A stretch of 53,235 nt of DNA from assembly GCF_012928505.1 (NCBI RefSeq), contig NZ_JABBJN010000041.1, forward strand, positions 1-53,235, in the 5' to 3' direction. Below, in pieces: positions 25,393 through 34,441 of this stretch. Positions within the stretch are counted from its first letter, which is position 1. Each line of letters opens with the position of its first letter. Both the position numbers and the translations under genes were made by a program. Below the pieces are notes generated by a model, which did not search any database, was not told the origin of the DNA, and saw only the letters and a program-made list of their open reading frames with translations. The DNA is from Achromobacter sp. Bel. GTDB lineage: Bacteria > Pseudomonadota > Gammaproteobacteria > Burkholderiales > Burkholderiaceae_B.

Positions 25393-26781
25393 TCAGTGGG
25401 CGTGGAACGTAACGCGCTCGGGCACTTGCTTGAAGGTGCCAAGGCGGCTCCAGACCGGCATCAGGAAAAAGAATGCCAGGTACAGCAGCGTGCCGATTTG
25501 CGACGTGATGTTCAACGGCGGACTGGGCGGCTGCGTACCGATGTAGCCAAGCACCAGGAAGTTGACCATGAAGATGCCGTAGATCCACTTGTGCCACGTG
25601 GGGCGGTAGCGGATCGACTTGACCGGGGAATGGTCCAGCCACGGCAGGAAGAACAGGATGACGACCGTGCCGCCCATGGCGACCACGCCCCAGAACTTGG
25701 CGTCGATCACGCGCAGCAGCACGGCCACGACGATCAGGATGCCGGGGATGGCCACGCGGAGGATGCCCTTCAGGTTGCTCTTGACGAGCAACGCGATGGC
25801 GCCCAGCACCGATGCGCCTGCCAGCACCCACGTGAATTCGTCGGTGGTGGCGCGCAGCATCGAGTAGAACGGCGTGAAGTACCAGACCGGCGCGATGTGC
25901 GGCGGCGTCTTCAGCGAGTCGGCAGGGATGAAGTTGTTGAACTCCAGGAAGTACCCGCCCATTTCCGGCGCGAAGAACACGATGAACGCGAACACGAGCA
26001 GGAAGCCCGCCACGCCCATCAGGTCATGCACGGAGTAGAACGGGTGGAACGGGATGCCATCCTTCGGCCGGCCGTACTTGTCTTTCGGGCCCTGCTTGAT
26101 CTCGATGCCGTCCGGGTTGTTCGAGCCGACTTCGTGCAGCGCCACCAGGTGGGCCGCCACCAGACCCACCAGCACCAGCGGAATCGCGATGACGTGGAAG
26201 GCGAAGAAGCGGTTCAGGGTGGCGTCCGACACGACGTAGTCGCCGCGGATCCAGATCGACAGTTCAGGGCCGATGAACGGAATGGCCGCGAACAGGTTCA
26301 CGATCACCTGGGCGCCCCAATACGACATCTGACCCCAGGGAAGCAGGTAGCCGAAGAAAGCTTCGGCCATCAGACAGAGGAAAATCGCCACGCCGAAGAT
26401 CCACACGAGCTCGCGCGGCTTGCGGTAGGAACCGTAAAGCAGCCCGCGCAGCATGTGCAGGTAGACGACGACGAAGAACATCGACGCGCCGGTGGAGTGC
26501 ATGTAGCGCACCAGCCAGCCCCATGGGACCTCGCGCATGATGTATTCGACGGACTGGAACGCGCGTTCAGCGTCCGGCTTGTAATGCATGACCAGGAAAA
26601 TGCCGGTCACGATCTGCAGCACCAGGACCAATAAGGCCAAAGAGCCAAAGAAATACCAGAAGTTGAAATTCTTCGGTGCGTAGTACTCGGACAGATGGGC
26701 TTTCCAGGTGGATGTCACCGGAAAGCGCCGGTCCAGCCAGCCCAACAGGCCTGTCGTCTCGACGGTTTTCTCGCCAGCCAT
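25393..26781 (-). CDS. petB: Cytochrome b of the bc1 complex
   Basis: 462-residue core membrane subunit with the two b hemes and both quinone sites. Heme ligands are H95 and H109 in helix B and H196 and H211 in helix D. Helix D therefore has one residue more between ligands than helix B. The Qo-site motif reads PVWY (298-301) where mitochondria and alphaproteobacteria have PEWY. At least eight membrane helices are visible, plus a hydrophobic C-terminal extension. AAGGAG precedes the start. Second gene of petABC. Confidence 0.96.
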   Translation of the reverse strand: MAGEKTVETTGLLGWLDRRFPVTSTWKAHLSEYYAPKNFNFWYFFGSLALLVLVLQIVTGIFLVMHYKPDAERAFQSVEYIMREVPWGWLVRYMHSTGASMFFVVVYLHMLRGLLYGSYRKPRELVWIFGVAIFLCLMAEAFFGYLLPWGQMSYWGAQVIVNLFAAIPFIGPELSIWIRGDYVVSDATLNRFFAFHVIAIPLVLVGLVAAHLVALHEVGSNNPDGIEIKQGPKDKYGRPKDGIPFHPFYSVHDLMGVAGFLLVFAFIVFFAPEMGGYFLEFNNFIPADSLKTPPHIAPVWYFTPFYSMLRATTDEFTWVLAGASVLGAIALLVKSNLKGILRVAIPGILIVVAVLLRVIDAKFWGVVAMGGTVVILFFLPWLDHSPVKSIRYRPTWHKWIYGIFMVNFLVLGYIGTQPPSPPLNITSQIGTLLYLAFFFLMPVWSRLGTFKQVPERVTFHAH

Positions 26782-26855
26782 GTAACGGCTCCTTCTCTAA
26801 TACGTGGCGTATTTGTTTTACTTACGTAATTCGGGAAAAAAGCGCGACGCGAGCG

Positions 26856-27497
26856 TCAGGCCTTGTTGTCTTCATCGACACCCACGATGATGCGGGTGTC
26901 GCTGAGATATTGGTAAGGCGGTACTTCGAGGTTGTCGGGAGCGGGCTTGTTCTTGTAGACCCGGCCGGCCAGGTCGAACGTGGAGCCGTGGCAGGGGCAG
27001 AGGAATCCGCCTTGCCAATTGGCGCCCATGCCGCCACCGCCGCCTGTTTCGAAGTGCGAGGTGGGCGAGCAGCCCAGATGCGTACAGATGCCGACACAGA
27101 CGAAGATCTCGGGCTTGCGCGAGCGAGCCTCGTTTTCGGCGTATTTGGGAGTGAAGCCAGGCCGCTTGGAATCAGGGTCGGCCAGTAAAGGGTCCAGCGT
27201 TTTCAAGGAGGCGAGCTGTTCGGGAGAACGGTGAATGATCCACACCGGCTTCCCGCGCCATTCCACTGTCTTCATGGTGCCGACGGGAATGTCGCCGATA
27301 TCCACTTCTACAGGGGCCCCGGCCGCACGGGCCTTTTCAGAGGGAGAAAATGTGCTCACAAGCGGCAATGCCGTTGCGACACCTGCTACGCCACCCACAG
27401 CACAGGCGGTGGTAACCCAGAAACGTCGCGAAGGATCAGGTGGCAGGTTGGGATCAACCGCACCGTCATCGTCGTGCACCAGCGTATCCTGACTCAT
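26856..27497 (-). CDS. petA: Rieske iron-sulfur subunit of the bc1 complex
   Basis: 213-residue ubiquinol-cytochrome c reductase iron-sulfur protein. A twin-arginine signal-anchor (SRRFW, R24-R25, followed by a hydrophobic stretch to about 45) directs Tat export. The 2Fe-2S ligands are in CTHLGC (138-143) and CPCHG (167-171). It begins the petABC operon; GGAAG sits close to the start. The Tat export system needed for it is also encoded in this window. Confidence 0.96.
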   Translation of the reverse strand: MSQDTLVHDDDGAVDPNLPPDPSRRFWVTTACAVGGVAGVATALPLVSTFSPSEKARAAGAPVEVDIGDIPVGTMKTVEWRGKPVWIIHRSPEQLASLKTLDPLLADPDSKRPGFTPKYAENEARSRKPEIFVCVGICTHLGCSPTSHFETGGGGGMGANWQGGFLCPCHGSTFDLAGRVYKNKPAPDNLEVPPYQYLSDTRIIVGVDEDNKA

Positions 27498-27589
27498 CTT
27501 CCTATCCTTGTTGATGCGCCCGCTCTACGAGTAGCATCACTTCTGCGGCATCGGGTTCGCGGGAATATGTAACAACATAGCAACCGCGT

Positions 27590-27595
27590 ATTATA
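27590..27595 (-). promoter_or_regulatory. Probable -10 box of the petABC operon
   Basis: Perfect TATAAT on the minus strand, about 93 bases before petA. The overlapping TATTAT on the plus strand could serve the divergent mscL. Neither direction has a clear -35 box. Confidence 0.4.
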
Positions 27596-27637
27596 GCGCC
27601 AGCCCACTGAAGGGCGTATCACGAAGGGAGTGCTTTT

Positions 27638-28087
27638 ATGAGCAAAGCAACTGGTTTCGTCAAAGAATTCCGAGATTTCGCCGTAAAAGGCAATGCGGTC
27701 GACTTGGCGGTGGGTGTCATCATCGGTGCGGCGTTCGGCAGGATTGTCGATTCGCTCGTCAAAGACATCGTCATGCCGCTCGTCAACTTCATCCTTGGCG
27801 GCTCGGTCGATTTTTCGAACAAGTTCCTGGTGCTGTCCATGCCCGCCGGCTACAACGGCCCGATGACGTATGCCGAGCTGAGCAAAGCGGGTGCAAACGT
27901 CTTCGCGTGGGGTAATTTCGTCACCATCATCATCAACTTCGTGTTGTTGGCGTTCGTGATCTTCTGGATGGTCAAGGCCATCTACAAGGCCCGCACCAAG
28001 GCCGAGGAAGCGCCGGCCGCACCGGCCGCAACGCCGGAAGACGTGGCGCTGCTGCGCGAAATCCGCGACCTGCTCAAGAGGCCCTGA
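27638..28087 (+). CDS. mscL: Large-conductance mechanosensitive channel MscL
   Basis: 149-residue inner-membrane channel that opens on hypo-osmotic shock to release solutes. The N-terminal amphipathic helix ([12 protein letters not shown]) leads into the pore helix [20 protein letters not shown]. The periplasmic loop and second helix ([20 protein letters not shown]) follow. The C-terminal cytoplasmic helix ends [18 protein letters not shown] precedes the start. It is divergent from petA and stands alone. Confidence 0.97.
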   Translation: MSKATGFVKEFRDFAVKGNAVDLAVGVIIGAAFGRIVDSLVKDIVMPLVNFILGGSVDFSNKFLVLSMPAGYNGPMTYAELSKAGANVFAWGNFVTIIINFVLLAFVIFWMVKAIYKARTKAEEAPAAPAATPEDVALLREIRDLLKRP

Positions 28088-28097
28088 CCCGTCGCTG

Positions 28098-28160
28098 CCG
28101 CAGGCCCGGGATCCACAGCGGTCCGGGCTGCGGCGGGCGGACGTTCCCGCCGCCGCCTTT
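28098..28160. terminator. Hairpin region between convergent mscL and aldolase genes
   Basis: Two overlapping GC hairpins: 28098-28109 with 28123-28133 (one-base bulge) and 28130-28137 with 28146-28153 (8 bp, followed by CGCCTTT). They cannot form together. They probably act as a two-way terminator. Confidence 0.4.
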
Positions 28161-28225
28161 CTGCGCCTTCGGCGCGGACACCGGCCCCGCGTAACGATCC
28201 GCCGCCTGTTCTCCCCCCGCTCGCC

Positions 28226-28987
28226 CTATTCCGCAGCCATTTGCCGTTCGACGCGACGCGCGAACATGGCGAAGCTCGCGCGCACGATGCTGGGCTTGAG
28301 CAGGAAGTCGTGTGATTCGGCGGCCAGCTCGTCGTTCACCGGTTTCACCTCGCCGTAGGCGGCGGCGGCCAGCAACTGATTGCGGGCCGCGCGCTCGATC
28401 AGCACCGACAGGTACAGCGCTTCTTCCACGCAGGACCCGGCGGCCAGGAAACCATGGTTGGCCAGCAGGATGCTGCGCTTGCCGCCCAGCGCCGCCGAAA
28501 TGATCTCGCCTTCCTGGTCGGCGATGGGCAGGCCGGGCCATTCCTTCAGATGGGCGCAGTCGTTGTGGAACGGCGTGGCGTCCATGTGCGCGACAACTAG
28601 CGGCTGGCCCGTCATCGACAGCGTCGAAACATGCGGCGGGTGCGTGTGGATGATGCATTGCACGTCGGGGCGCTGGCGGTAGACCCAGAAATGGAAGCGT
28701 ACGGCGGGGTTGGGCGTGCCCGGGCCCTCAAGCACTTCCATGTTCTCGTTGATGCGGATGACCGAGGCCGGGACGATTTCGTCGAACGCGTGGGCCATGG
28801 GCGTGGTCAGGAACGTGCCGTCCTCTTTGCGCACGGTGATCTGGCCGGCCAGGGTTTCCGAATGGCCTTCGCTGGCGAGAACGCGGCAACTGAGCGCCAC
28901 CTTTTCCTTCTCGCCCCAGTTCCCGAAGTCGAGCTTGTTCGCGGAACGCGCAAAAAAGGCGTCGGCGTGGTCTTGTTTTTCCAGCAT
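28226..28987 (-). CDS. Class II aldolase/adducin family protein
   Basis: 253-residue zinc enzyme family (fuculose-phosphate aldolase, ribulose-phosphate epimerase and decarboxylase relatives). Probable zinc ligands are the two histidines in IIHTHPPH and a third in LANHGFLA. The N-terminal signature SEGHSETLAGQITVR is clear. The sugar or hydroxy-acid substrate is not evident; free-acid-acting subfamilies are also possible. AAGGAG precedes the start. It diverges from an AraC regulator, its probable controller. Confidence 0.87.
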   Translation of the reverse strand: MLEKQDHADAFFARSANKLDFGNWGEKEKVALSCRVLASEGHSETLAGQITVRKEDGTFLTTPMAHAFDEIVPASVIRINENMEVLEGPGTPNPAVRFHFWVYRQRPDVQCIIHTHPPHVSTLSMTGQPLVVAHMDATPFHNDCAHLKEWPGLPIADQEGEIISAALGGKRSILLANHGFLAAGSCVEEALYLSVLIERAARNQLLAAAAYGEVKPVNDELAAESHDFLLKPSIVRASFAMFARRVERQMAAE

Positions 28988-29132
28988 GGGGTCTCCTTGG
29001 GGATAATGGCCTTATTACACGCCCGCCTCCGTTGCTTGCGATTGACCGATCCCGAACGCGGGTTGACTCCATGCGACAGGAAGGCAGGCGCCTTTCGGCC
29101 CTTGTCGGCCGGCCCGACCGAGAGTTCCGAGC

Positions 29133-30161
29133 ATGCCAAGCGCCAGCCAGACCGTGAACCCACCCGCCCGGCCCGCCTGTTCCGAGGCGGATCTCAACTT
29201 TGCGCCCCGGTTCCGCCCTTTTTACGCCCAGGAGATTGCCGGCTACGAGCGCGAGCTGGACAAACTCGTCCTGCCGGGAGAGTTCCGGGCGTTGACGGAA
29301 CAGCCCCGGCTGCAATTGCAGGCCTGTCGCCTGCGCGCGGGCGGGCTGGTGGTCAGCCTGGAGTCCACGCCGATCAGCGTGCACCACCGGGCGGAGCACG
29401 CGGCCGACCTGGACCATGCGGAGTTCCTGGCGAGTTTCGTGATCGCGGGGCATGGCGTCATCGTCCAGAACGACGCCACCCTGCCGCTGGAACCCGGGGA
29501 CATCATCTTCCGCACGACGGCACTGCCATCCGAGATCCGGATGTACACCGATTCGCGCATCGTGGTGGTGAAAGGGCCGCTTTCGCGCCTGCTCGGCGCG
29601 CACAGCCTGGCGATGTCGCAGTTCACCGCGCAGCGCGGCGTGGCCGGCCTGCCGATGGTGCAGACCGCCCACCGCTGCCTGCATCACGTGTTCTTCGACA
29701 AGGCGGAATCCAATCCTACGTCGGCGCTCTTCGCCGAGCAGGCGCTGCTTGCGCTGCTGGCCTCGATCTACACCAGCCAGGCGTTGGAGAAGATACCGGG
29801 CGACGCGCGGGCGCCGGCCGACAACTGGCAGGTGCTGGCCAGCTACATCGATGCCCACATCACCGATCCGGACCTGTCGGTGCAGGCCGTGGCGGATGTG
29901 CTGCGCGTCACCACGCGCTGGGTGCACCGGCTGTTCAAGATGCGTTCGCTGCAATACACGAGTTATGTACGCGAACGCCGCCTGCAACTGGCCAGAGAGG
30001 CGCTGGAGGACCCGCGGCGCTCACATGTCGAGGTCAAGGAGATCGCCGTTTCTTGCGGTTTCCAGCACGCCAGCCATTTCACCCGCCGCTTCCATGAACG
30101 CTTCGGCATGTCTCCCGCCTTGTACCGCAAGAGGGCCAGAGGCGGCAGCGGCGGCGCGTAG
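29133..30161 (+). CDS. AraC family transcriptional regulator
   Basis: 342 residues. The N-terminal 200 residues form an AraC-binding-like sensor (YERELDKLVLPGEFRAL, HRAEHAADLDHAEFL, LPLEPGDIIFRTT). The C-terminal DNA-binding part has LSVQAVADVLRVTTRWVHRLF and GFQHASHFTRRFHERFGMSP. Length and layout fit the group that includes FeaR/NphR-like activators. It diverges from the aldolase gene (145 bases between starts) and converges on the MFS transporter gene. The inducer is unknown. Confidence 0.9.
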   Translation: MPSASQTVNPPARPACSEADLNFAPRFRPFYAQEIAGYERELDKLVLPGEFRALTEQPRLQLQACRLRAGGLVVSLESTPISVHHRAEHAADLDHAEFLASFVIAGHGVIVQNDATLPLEPGDIIFRTTALPSEIRMYTDSRIVVVKGPLSRLLGAHSLAMSQFTAQRGVAGLPMVQTAHRCLHHVFFDKAESNPTSALFAEQALLALLASIYTSQALEKIPGDARAPADNWQVLASYIDAHITDPDLSVQAVADVLRVTTRWVHRLFKMRSLQYTSYVRERRLQLAREALEDPRRSHVEVKEIAVSCGFQHASHFTRRFHERFGMSPALYRKRARGGSGGA

Positions 30162-30192
30162 GTCCGCGCCGCCCGCCGGCCGCTTTGGCGGG

Positions 30193-31524
30193 TCACCCGC
30201 GGCGCAAGTCCTGGGGCGTGGGCTTCATGAGAAAGGCCGAGGTGCCGGCGACGATGCCGAGGAACGCCAGGTAGACGCCGACGGGAAGGATGCTGTCGAA
30301 CTTCTGGACCAGCGTGGCCGAGATCAGCGGCGCCAGGCCGCCGCCGATGGCCGCCGAGAACTGGACCCCGATGGACAGTCCGGAATAGCGCAGCTCCGCA
30401 GGGAACTGGGCGCTGTAGAGGTTGGACTGGGGGGCGATCATGATCGCGTAGTTCAACGCCATGGCGACGAAGACGGCAAGACTGTATGCCGCCAGCGAAC
30501 CGCTGCCCACCGCCATGAAGATCGGAATGGCCATGAGCCCCAGCAACATGCCGCCCCAGCCGCAGACGCGGCGCGCGCCGATGCGGTCGGCCAGGACGCC
30601 GAACAGCGGGATGGTGAACATCAGCACGCCGGCGCCGTAGAGCAAGGCGTGCAGCGCGTCGGCGCGGCTGAACCCCAGCTTGGACACGGCGTAAGACACC
30701 GAGAACACCAGGAAGGTATAGATCAAGGTGACCTCCGCGATCTTGCAGCCGATGCACAGCAAGAGCGATTTGCCATGCGCGCGCAGCAGCTCGCGCAGCG
30801 GCACCTTGTGGGTGAGGGGTTGCCTGGCCTGCGCGCGCTCGCGCTTGACCTGTTCGAACTCGGGCGATTCGTCGATCCCGTGGCGGATGAACAGGCCGAC
30901 GACGATGAGCACGGCGCTGGCGAGGAACGGCAAGCGCCAGCCCCAGGACAGGAAGTCTGCCTCCGGCAGCCGCGTCACCAGTGCGAAGGAGCCTACCGAC
31001 AGCAGGATGCCCAAGGGCGCGCCGACCAGTGGCAGGCTGCCGAAGAACGCCTTCCACTTTGGCGGCGCGTGTTCGACCGCCATCAGCATGGCGCCGCCCA
31101 TTTCGCCGCCGAACGACAGCCCCTGGCCGATGCGCAGCACGACCAGCAGCACCGCCGCCGAGATGCCGATCTGTTCATAAGTGGGCAGCAGCCCGATGAG
31201 CACCGTGCATATGCCCATTAGCAGCAGGCTCAGCGTCAACATGGACTTGCGCCCGACGCGGTCGCCGAAATGGCCGAACAGGATGCCGCCGATCGGCCGC
31301 GCCAGCATGCCGCTGGCGAACGCGCCAAAGGCCGCCAGGGTGCCGGTGGCCGGATCGAACTGCGGAAAGAAGATCTTGTTGAACACCAGGGCCGCGGCGG
31401 TTCCATAGGCAAGGAAGTCGAAGGCTTCCACGGCGGTGCCGATGACGGTCGCGACGGCAACCCGGAACAGGTTCGGCTTCTTGTGTGAGCGGGCGGCGGG
31501 CTGCGCGGCGGGTATGGCTTCCAT
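30193..31524 (-). CDS. MFS transporter, metabolite:H+ symporter (MHS) type
   Basis: 443-residue inner-membrane symporter with twelve hydrophobic segments. The opening VAVATVIGTAVEAFDFLAYG and the loop 2-3 motif GHFGDRVGRKS are typical of MHS carriers, which usually move organic acids or betaines. AGAGGAAAA precedes ATG 31524; the frame stays open far upstream, but that part overlaps the GST gene. It follows the GST gene by 50 bases and may be co-transcribed with it. Confidence 0.92.
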   Translation of the reverse strand: MEAIPAAQPAARSHKKPNLFRVAVATVIGTAVEAFDFLAYGTAAALVFNKIFFPQFDPATGTLAAFGAFASGMLARPIGGILFGHFGDRVGRKSMLTLSLLLMGICTVLIGLLPTYEQIGISAAVLLVVLRIGQGLSFGGEMGGAMLMAVEHAPPKWKAFFGSLPLVGAPLGILLSVGSFALVTRLPEADFLSWGWRLPFLASAVLIVVGLFIRHGIDESPEFEQVKRERAQARQPLTHKVPLRELLRAHGKSLLLCIGCKIAEVTLIYTFLVFSVSYAVSKLGFSRADALHALLYGAGVLMFTIPLFGVLADRIGARRVCGWGGMLLGLMAIPIFMAVGSGSLAAYSLAVFVAMALNYAIMIAPQSNLYSAQFPAELRYSGLSIGVQFSAAIGGGLAPLISATLVQKFDSILPVGVYLAFLGIVAGTSAFLMKPTPQDLRRG

Positions 31525-31574
31525 GTGTTTTCCTCTTGTCTTGTCGTAATGGTTTTTGTTGTGGTGTGCGGGGC

Positions 31575-32201
31575 TCAGGGGCCTGGGGGCACGTAGCCCG
31601 GCAACTGCCGTATGCGCTCGCGCCACGCCGCGATGGCGGGATAGGTGGCGATGTCGATGGCGGCTTCCTCGGCCAGCGCCGCGTAGCCGTAGCAGGCGAT
31701 GTCGGCGACGGTGGGCGCATCGGTGCCGGCCAGCCACCTGCTTGTTGCAAGGCGCTTGTCCATGCGGTGCAGGACGCGGTCCGTACGCGTTTGCATGCCG
31801 GGGATGTCGAGCAGCGCTTCGCTCACGCCCAGGTGGTGCGCGGCCTCGGCGTGGCTTACGACGTGCGTCAACCGCAGCGGCTGCAGGCTGTTCGCGATCT
31901 CGTTGGCGGATACCGATATCCAGGCGTGCATGGCGCCGGTTTGGGGCAGCGGCGCCAGCCACCCGGGGGCGTAGTGGTGGGCAAGGTGCAGCAGGATGGC
32001 GTGGCTGTCCCAGATGTCGGTGCCGCCATCGGTCAGCGCGGGGACCTGCTGGAAGGCGCTGATGCGCTCGAATTCCGCCGTCTGGTTCTTGCGGGCCAGC
32101 ACGTCGACAAATATGCGTTGGTAGTCCTTGCCGATGAGCGCGAGGAAAAGCCGGACCTTGTAGCAGTTGCCGGAGCGGGGGTGGTCGTAGAGGGTCAGCA
32201 T
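31575..32201 (-). CDS. Glutathione S-transferase family protein
   Basis: 208 residues. The N-terminal thioredoxin-like domain (LTLYDHPRSGNCYKVRLFLAL, then VPALTDGGTDIWDSHAIL) has a serine in the position often used to activate glutathione. The C-terminal helical domain holds the N-capping box region APTVADIACYGY. Substrate unknown; association with the MFS symporter suggests processing of an imported compound. Confidence 0.88.
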   Translation of the reverse strand: MLTLYDHPRSGNCYKVRLFLALIGKDYQRIFVDVLARKNQTAEFERISAFQQVPALTDGGTDIWDSHAILLHLAHHYAPGWLAPLPQTGAMHAWISVSANEIANSLQPLRLTHVVSHAEAAHHLGVSEALLDIPGMQTRTDRVLHRMDKRLATSRWLAGTDAPTVADIACYGYAALAEEAAIDIATYPAIAAWRERIRQLPGYVPPGP

Positions 32202-32427
32202 GCAGTGGCTCCGCGTGAAGGAGGCCCGGCCGGAAAGGGAAGGCTGCGGGCGGCTGCATGGAATGCTAGGGCTGCGGACTTCGGCCAGAATTGACAGGGA
32301 GAGAACCGCGATTGACCAGATGCGACGTACAGGCGCGGCTTTGATCCAACCCTCTGGTTTTCCCGGGGCCGGGTCCGGCGTATCCGGGGCTGTCGGCGCG
32401 CGTGGCGGCCGCGGGCGTCATGAAATG

Positions 32428-32449
32428 AAAACGCCCCCTTTCGGGGGCG
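32428..32449 (-). terminator. Rho-independent terminator of the nif3-like gene
   Basis: A 7-bp GC stem (32432-32438 with 32443-32449) capped by a GAAA tetraloop and followed leftward by TTTT, 26 bases after the stop codon. Confidence 0.9.
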
Positions 32450-32474
32450 GATGGCGGGTTGTGCGCGACGCTTT

Positions 32475-33251
32475 CTAGGCCGGATTGTCGATGTCGACGA
32501 ACTCGACCTTGATGCCGAAGCGCTCGGCCACGGCATGCCCCAGTGCTTGTGCGCCATAGCGCTCGGTCGCGTGGTGGCCGGCGGCGATGAAGCCCACGCC
32601 GGTTTCGCGCGCCAGGTGCACCGTGGATTCCGAGACTTCGCCCGTGATGTAGGCGCTGGCGCCCGCGTCCACGGCATCGGCCAGCATGCCTTGCGCGCCG
32701 CCCGTGCACCACGCCACGCGCGAGACGGGCTGGTCGGGGTCGCCCACGACCAGCGGCTGACGGCCCAGGCGTTCGGCCACGCGTGCGCCCAGTTGCCCAA
32801 GTGTCTCCAGGCCGGCGGCCTCGCCCAGCCAGACCAGATTGTCCTGGCCACAGGTGCGCGGCGAGCCGTCGTCGCGGCGTTCCGGCGCCAGGCCCAGCAC
32901 CCGGGCCAACTGCGCGTTGTTGCCAAGCGTCGGGTGCGCATCCAGCGGCAGGTGGTAGGCGTACAGGTTCAGGTCGTTCTTCAAGGCCAGCGCCATGCGC
33001 GTGCGGCGGGTGCCGATGACGCGGCGGTCTTCGTTGCGCCACATCCAGCCGTGGTGCACCAGCACCGCGTCGGCCCCGCGTTCGACCGCGATGCGCAGCA
33101 GCGCTTCGCTGGCGGTGACTCCGGTGATAATGTGTCCGACTTCAGATCGGCCCTCCACTTGCAAGCCGTTGGGGCAGTAGTCCTTGAAGCGCGCCGCTTG
33201 CAGGGTGTCGTCCAGCCAACTGGCCAGCACGTGGGAGTCCACTTTTTTCAT
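32475..33251 (-). CDS. Nif3-like dinuclear metal-centre protein
   Basis: 258-residue Nif3/YbgI (DUF34) family protein, usually annotated GTP cyclohydrolase 1 type 2 although the function is unsettled. Metal ligands are visible as H66 and H67 (LVHHGWMW), an aspartate in AYHLPLDAHP, and the C-terminal GHHATERYG. Members form hexameric toroids. ATG 33251 with GGACGAG upstream is preferred to an earlier start at 33272 that would overlap the divergent protease start. It is a single-gene unit ending at a strong terminator. Confidence 0.92.
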   Translation of the reverse strand: MKKVDSHVLASWLDDTLQAARFKDYCPNGLQVEGRSEVGHIITGVTASEALLRIAVERGADAVLVHHGWMWRNEDRRVIGTRRTRMALALKNDLNLYAYHLPLDAHPTLGNNAQLARVLGLAPERRDDGSPRTCGQDNLVWLGEAAGLETLGQLGARVAERLGRQPLVVGDPDQPVSRVAWCTGGAQGMLADAVDAGASAYITGEVSESTVHLARETGVGFIAAGHHATERYGAQALGHAVAERFGIKVEFVDIDNPA

Positions 33252-33270
33252 TGCTCGTCCTATCAGAATC

Positions 33271-34437
33271 ATGCGCCGATATTGGCTGATATTCGCTCAG
33301 GCCGTCACGGTCTGCCTGGGTATTCTATTCGTGGTCACGACCCTGCGGCCCGACCTGCTGCGCCTGGCGGGCCCGGGAGCCGCCCCACCCGCCGTGTCCG
33401 CCGCCGGGGCGGCGCGCCCGCCTGGGGGCGGGGGCGTAGGGCTGGTGTCCTATGCGGACGGCGTGGCCCGCGCGGCGCCGTCGGTCGTAAACGTCTACAC
33501 CACCAAGCACGTGAATGTGCCGCTGATCCCGCTGCCCGACGATCCCGTGCTGCGCCAGCTGTTCAGCCAGGTGCCCGGCGTCAGCCGGCGCCAGGCCACG
33601 ACCAGCCTCGGGTCCGGCGTCATCGTGAACCAGGACGGCCACGTGTTGACGAACTATCACGTCGTGCAGGCAGCGGACGCCATCGAGGTGGCCCTGGCCG
33701 ATGGCCGCCGCGATACCGCCAAGGTGGTGGGCGCGGATCCCGATACCGACCTGGCGGTGTTGAAGCTCAGCACGTTGCGCGCCCTGCCCGCCGCTACCCT
33801 GGCGGCCGACCGCGGCTTGCGCGTGGGCGACGTGGTGCTGGCGATCGGCAATCCGTTCGGCGTGGGGCAGACGACCACGCAGGGCATCGTGTCGGCGCTG
33901 GGCCGCAACGGGCTGGGCCTGAACACCTACGAGAACTTCATCCAGACAGACGCCGCGATCAACCCGGGCAACTCGGGCGGCGCGCTGGTGGATGCCGAAG
34001 GCAATCTGGTCGGCATCAATACCGCCATCTATTCCGAATCGGGCGGGTCGATGGGCATCGGGTTCGCCACGCCCATCGAGATCGCGCGCAAGGTCATGGA
34101 CGACATCGTCAAGACCGGCGGCGTCAAGCGTGGCTGGCTGGGCGTGGAGCCGCAGGACGTCACGCCTGAGCTGGCGCGCGCCTTCGGGCTGGGCGCCGAT
34201 GCGAAAGGCGCGATCATCGCGGGCGTGATGCGCGACGGGCCGGCGGCGCGCGGCGGCCTGCGCGTGGGCGACATCGTGCAATCGGTCAACGGCAAACCCA
34301 TGGCCGACACGGCCCAGCTGCTGTCGGAAATCGCACAAACCCCCCCCGGCCAGCGCGCAACGTTGGGCATCTTGCGCGGAGGTAAGCCGCAGGACGTGTC
34401 CATCGTGGTGGGCACGCGGCCCGGAAAGCCCCGTTAG
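33271..34437 (+). CDS. DegS/DegP-like membrane-anchored serine protease
   Basis: 388-residue HtrA-family periplasmic protease. One N-terminal helix (about 5-24) anchors it. After a proline/alanine linker comes the trypsin-like domain with triad H130 (LTNYHVV), D160 (DPDTDLAVL) and S235 (NPGNSGGALV). A single C-terminal PDZ domain (about 280-385) follows. The single PDZ and the anchor resemble DegS, which senses misfolded outer-membrane proteins and starts the sigma-E cascade, but a DegQ-like role is possible. The start lies 19 bases from the divergent nif3-like start. Confidence 0.92.
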   Translation: MRRYWLIFAQAVTVCLGILFVVTTLRPDLLRLAGPGAAPPAVSAAGAARPPGGGGVGLVSYADGVARAAPSVVNVYTTKHVNVPLIPLPDDPVLRQLFSQVPGVSRRQATTSLGSGVIVNQDGHVLTNYHVVQAADAIEVALADGRRDTAKVVGADPDTDLAVLKLSTLRALPAATLAADRGLRVGDVVLAIGNPFGVGQTTTQGIVSALGRNGLGLNTYENFIQTDAAINPGNSGGALVDAEGNLVGINTAIYSESGGSMGIGFATPIEIARKVMDDIVKTGGVKRGWLGVEPQDVTPELARAFGLGADAKGAIIAGVMRDGPAARGGLRVGDIVQSVNGKPMADTAQLLSEIAQTPPGQRATLGILRGGKPQDVSIVVGTRPGKPR

Positions 34438-34441
34438 GCTG

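Noticed and set aside
30193..32259. Long version of the MFS protein with about 245 extra N-terminal residues
   Set aside because: The extra part is the GST gene read in another frame. ATG 31524 has a good ribosome-binding site and gives a normal MHS N-terminus.
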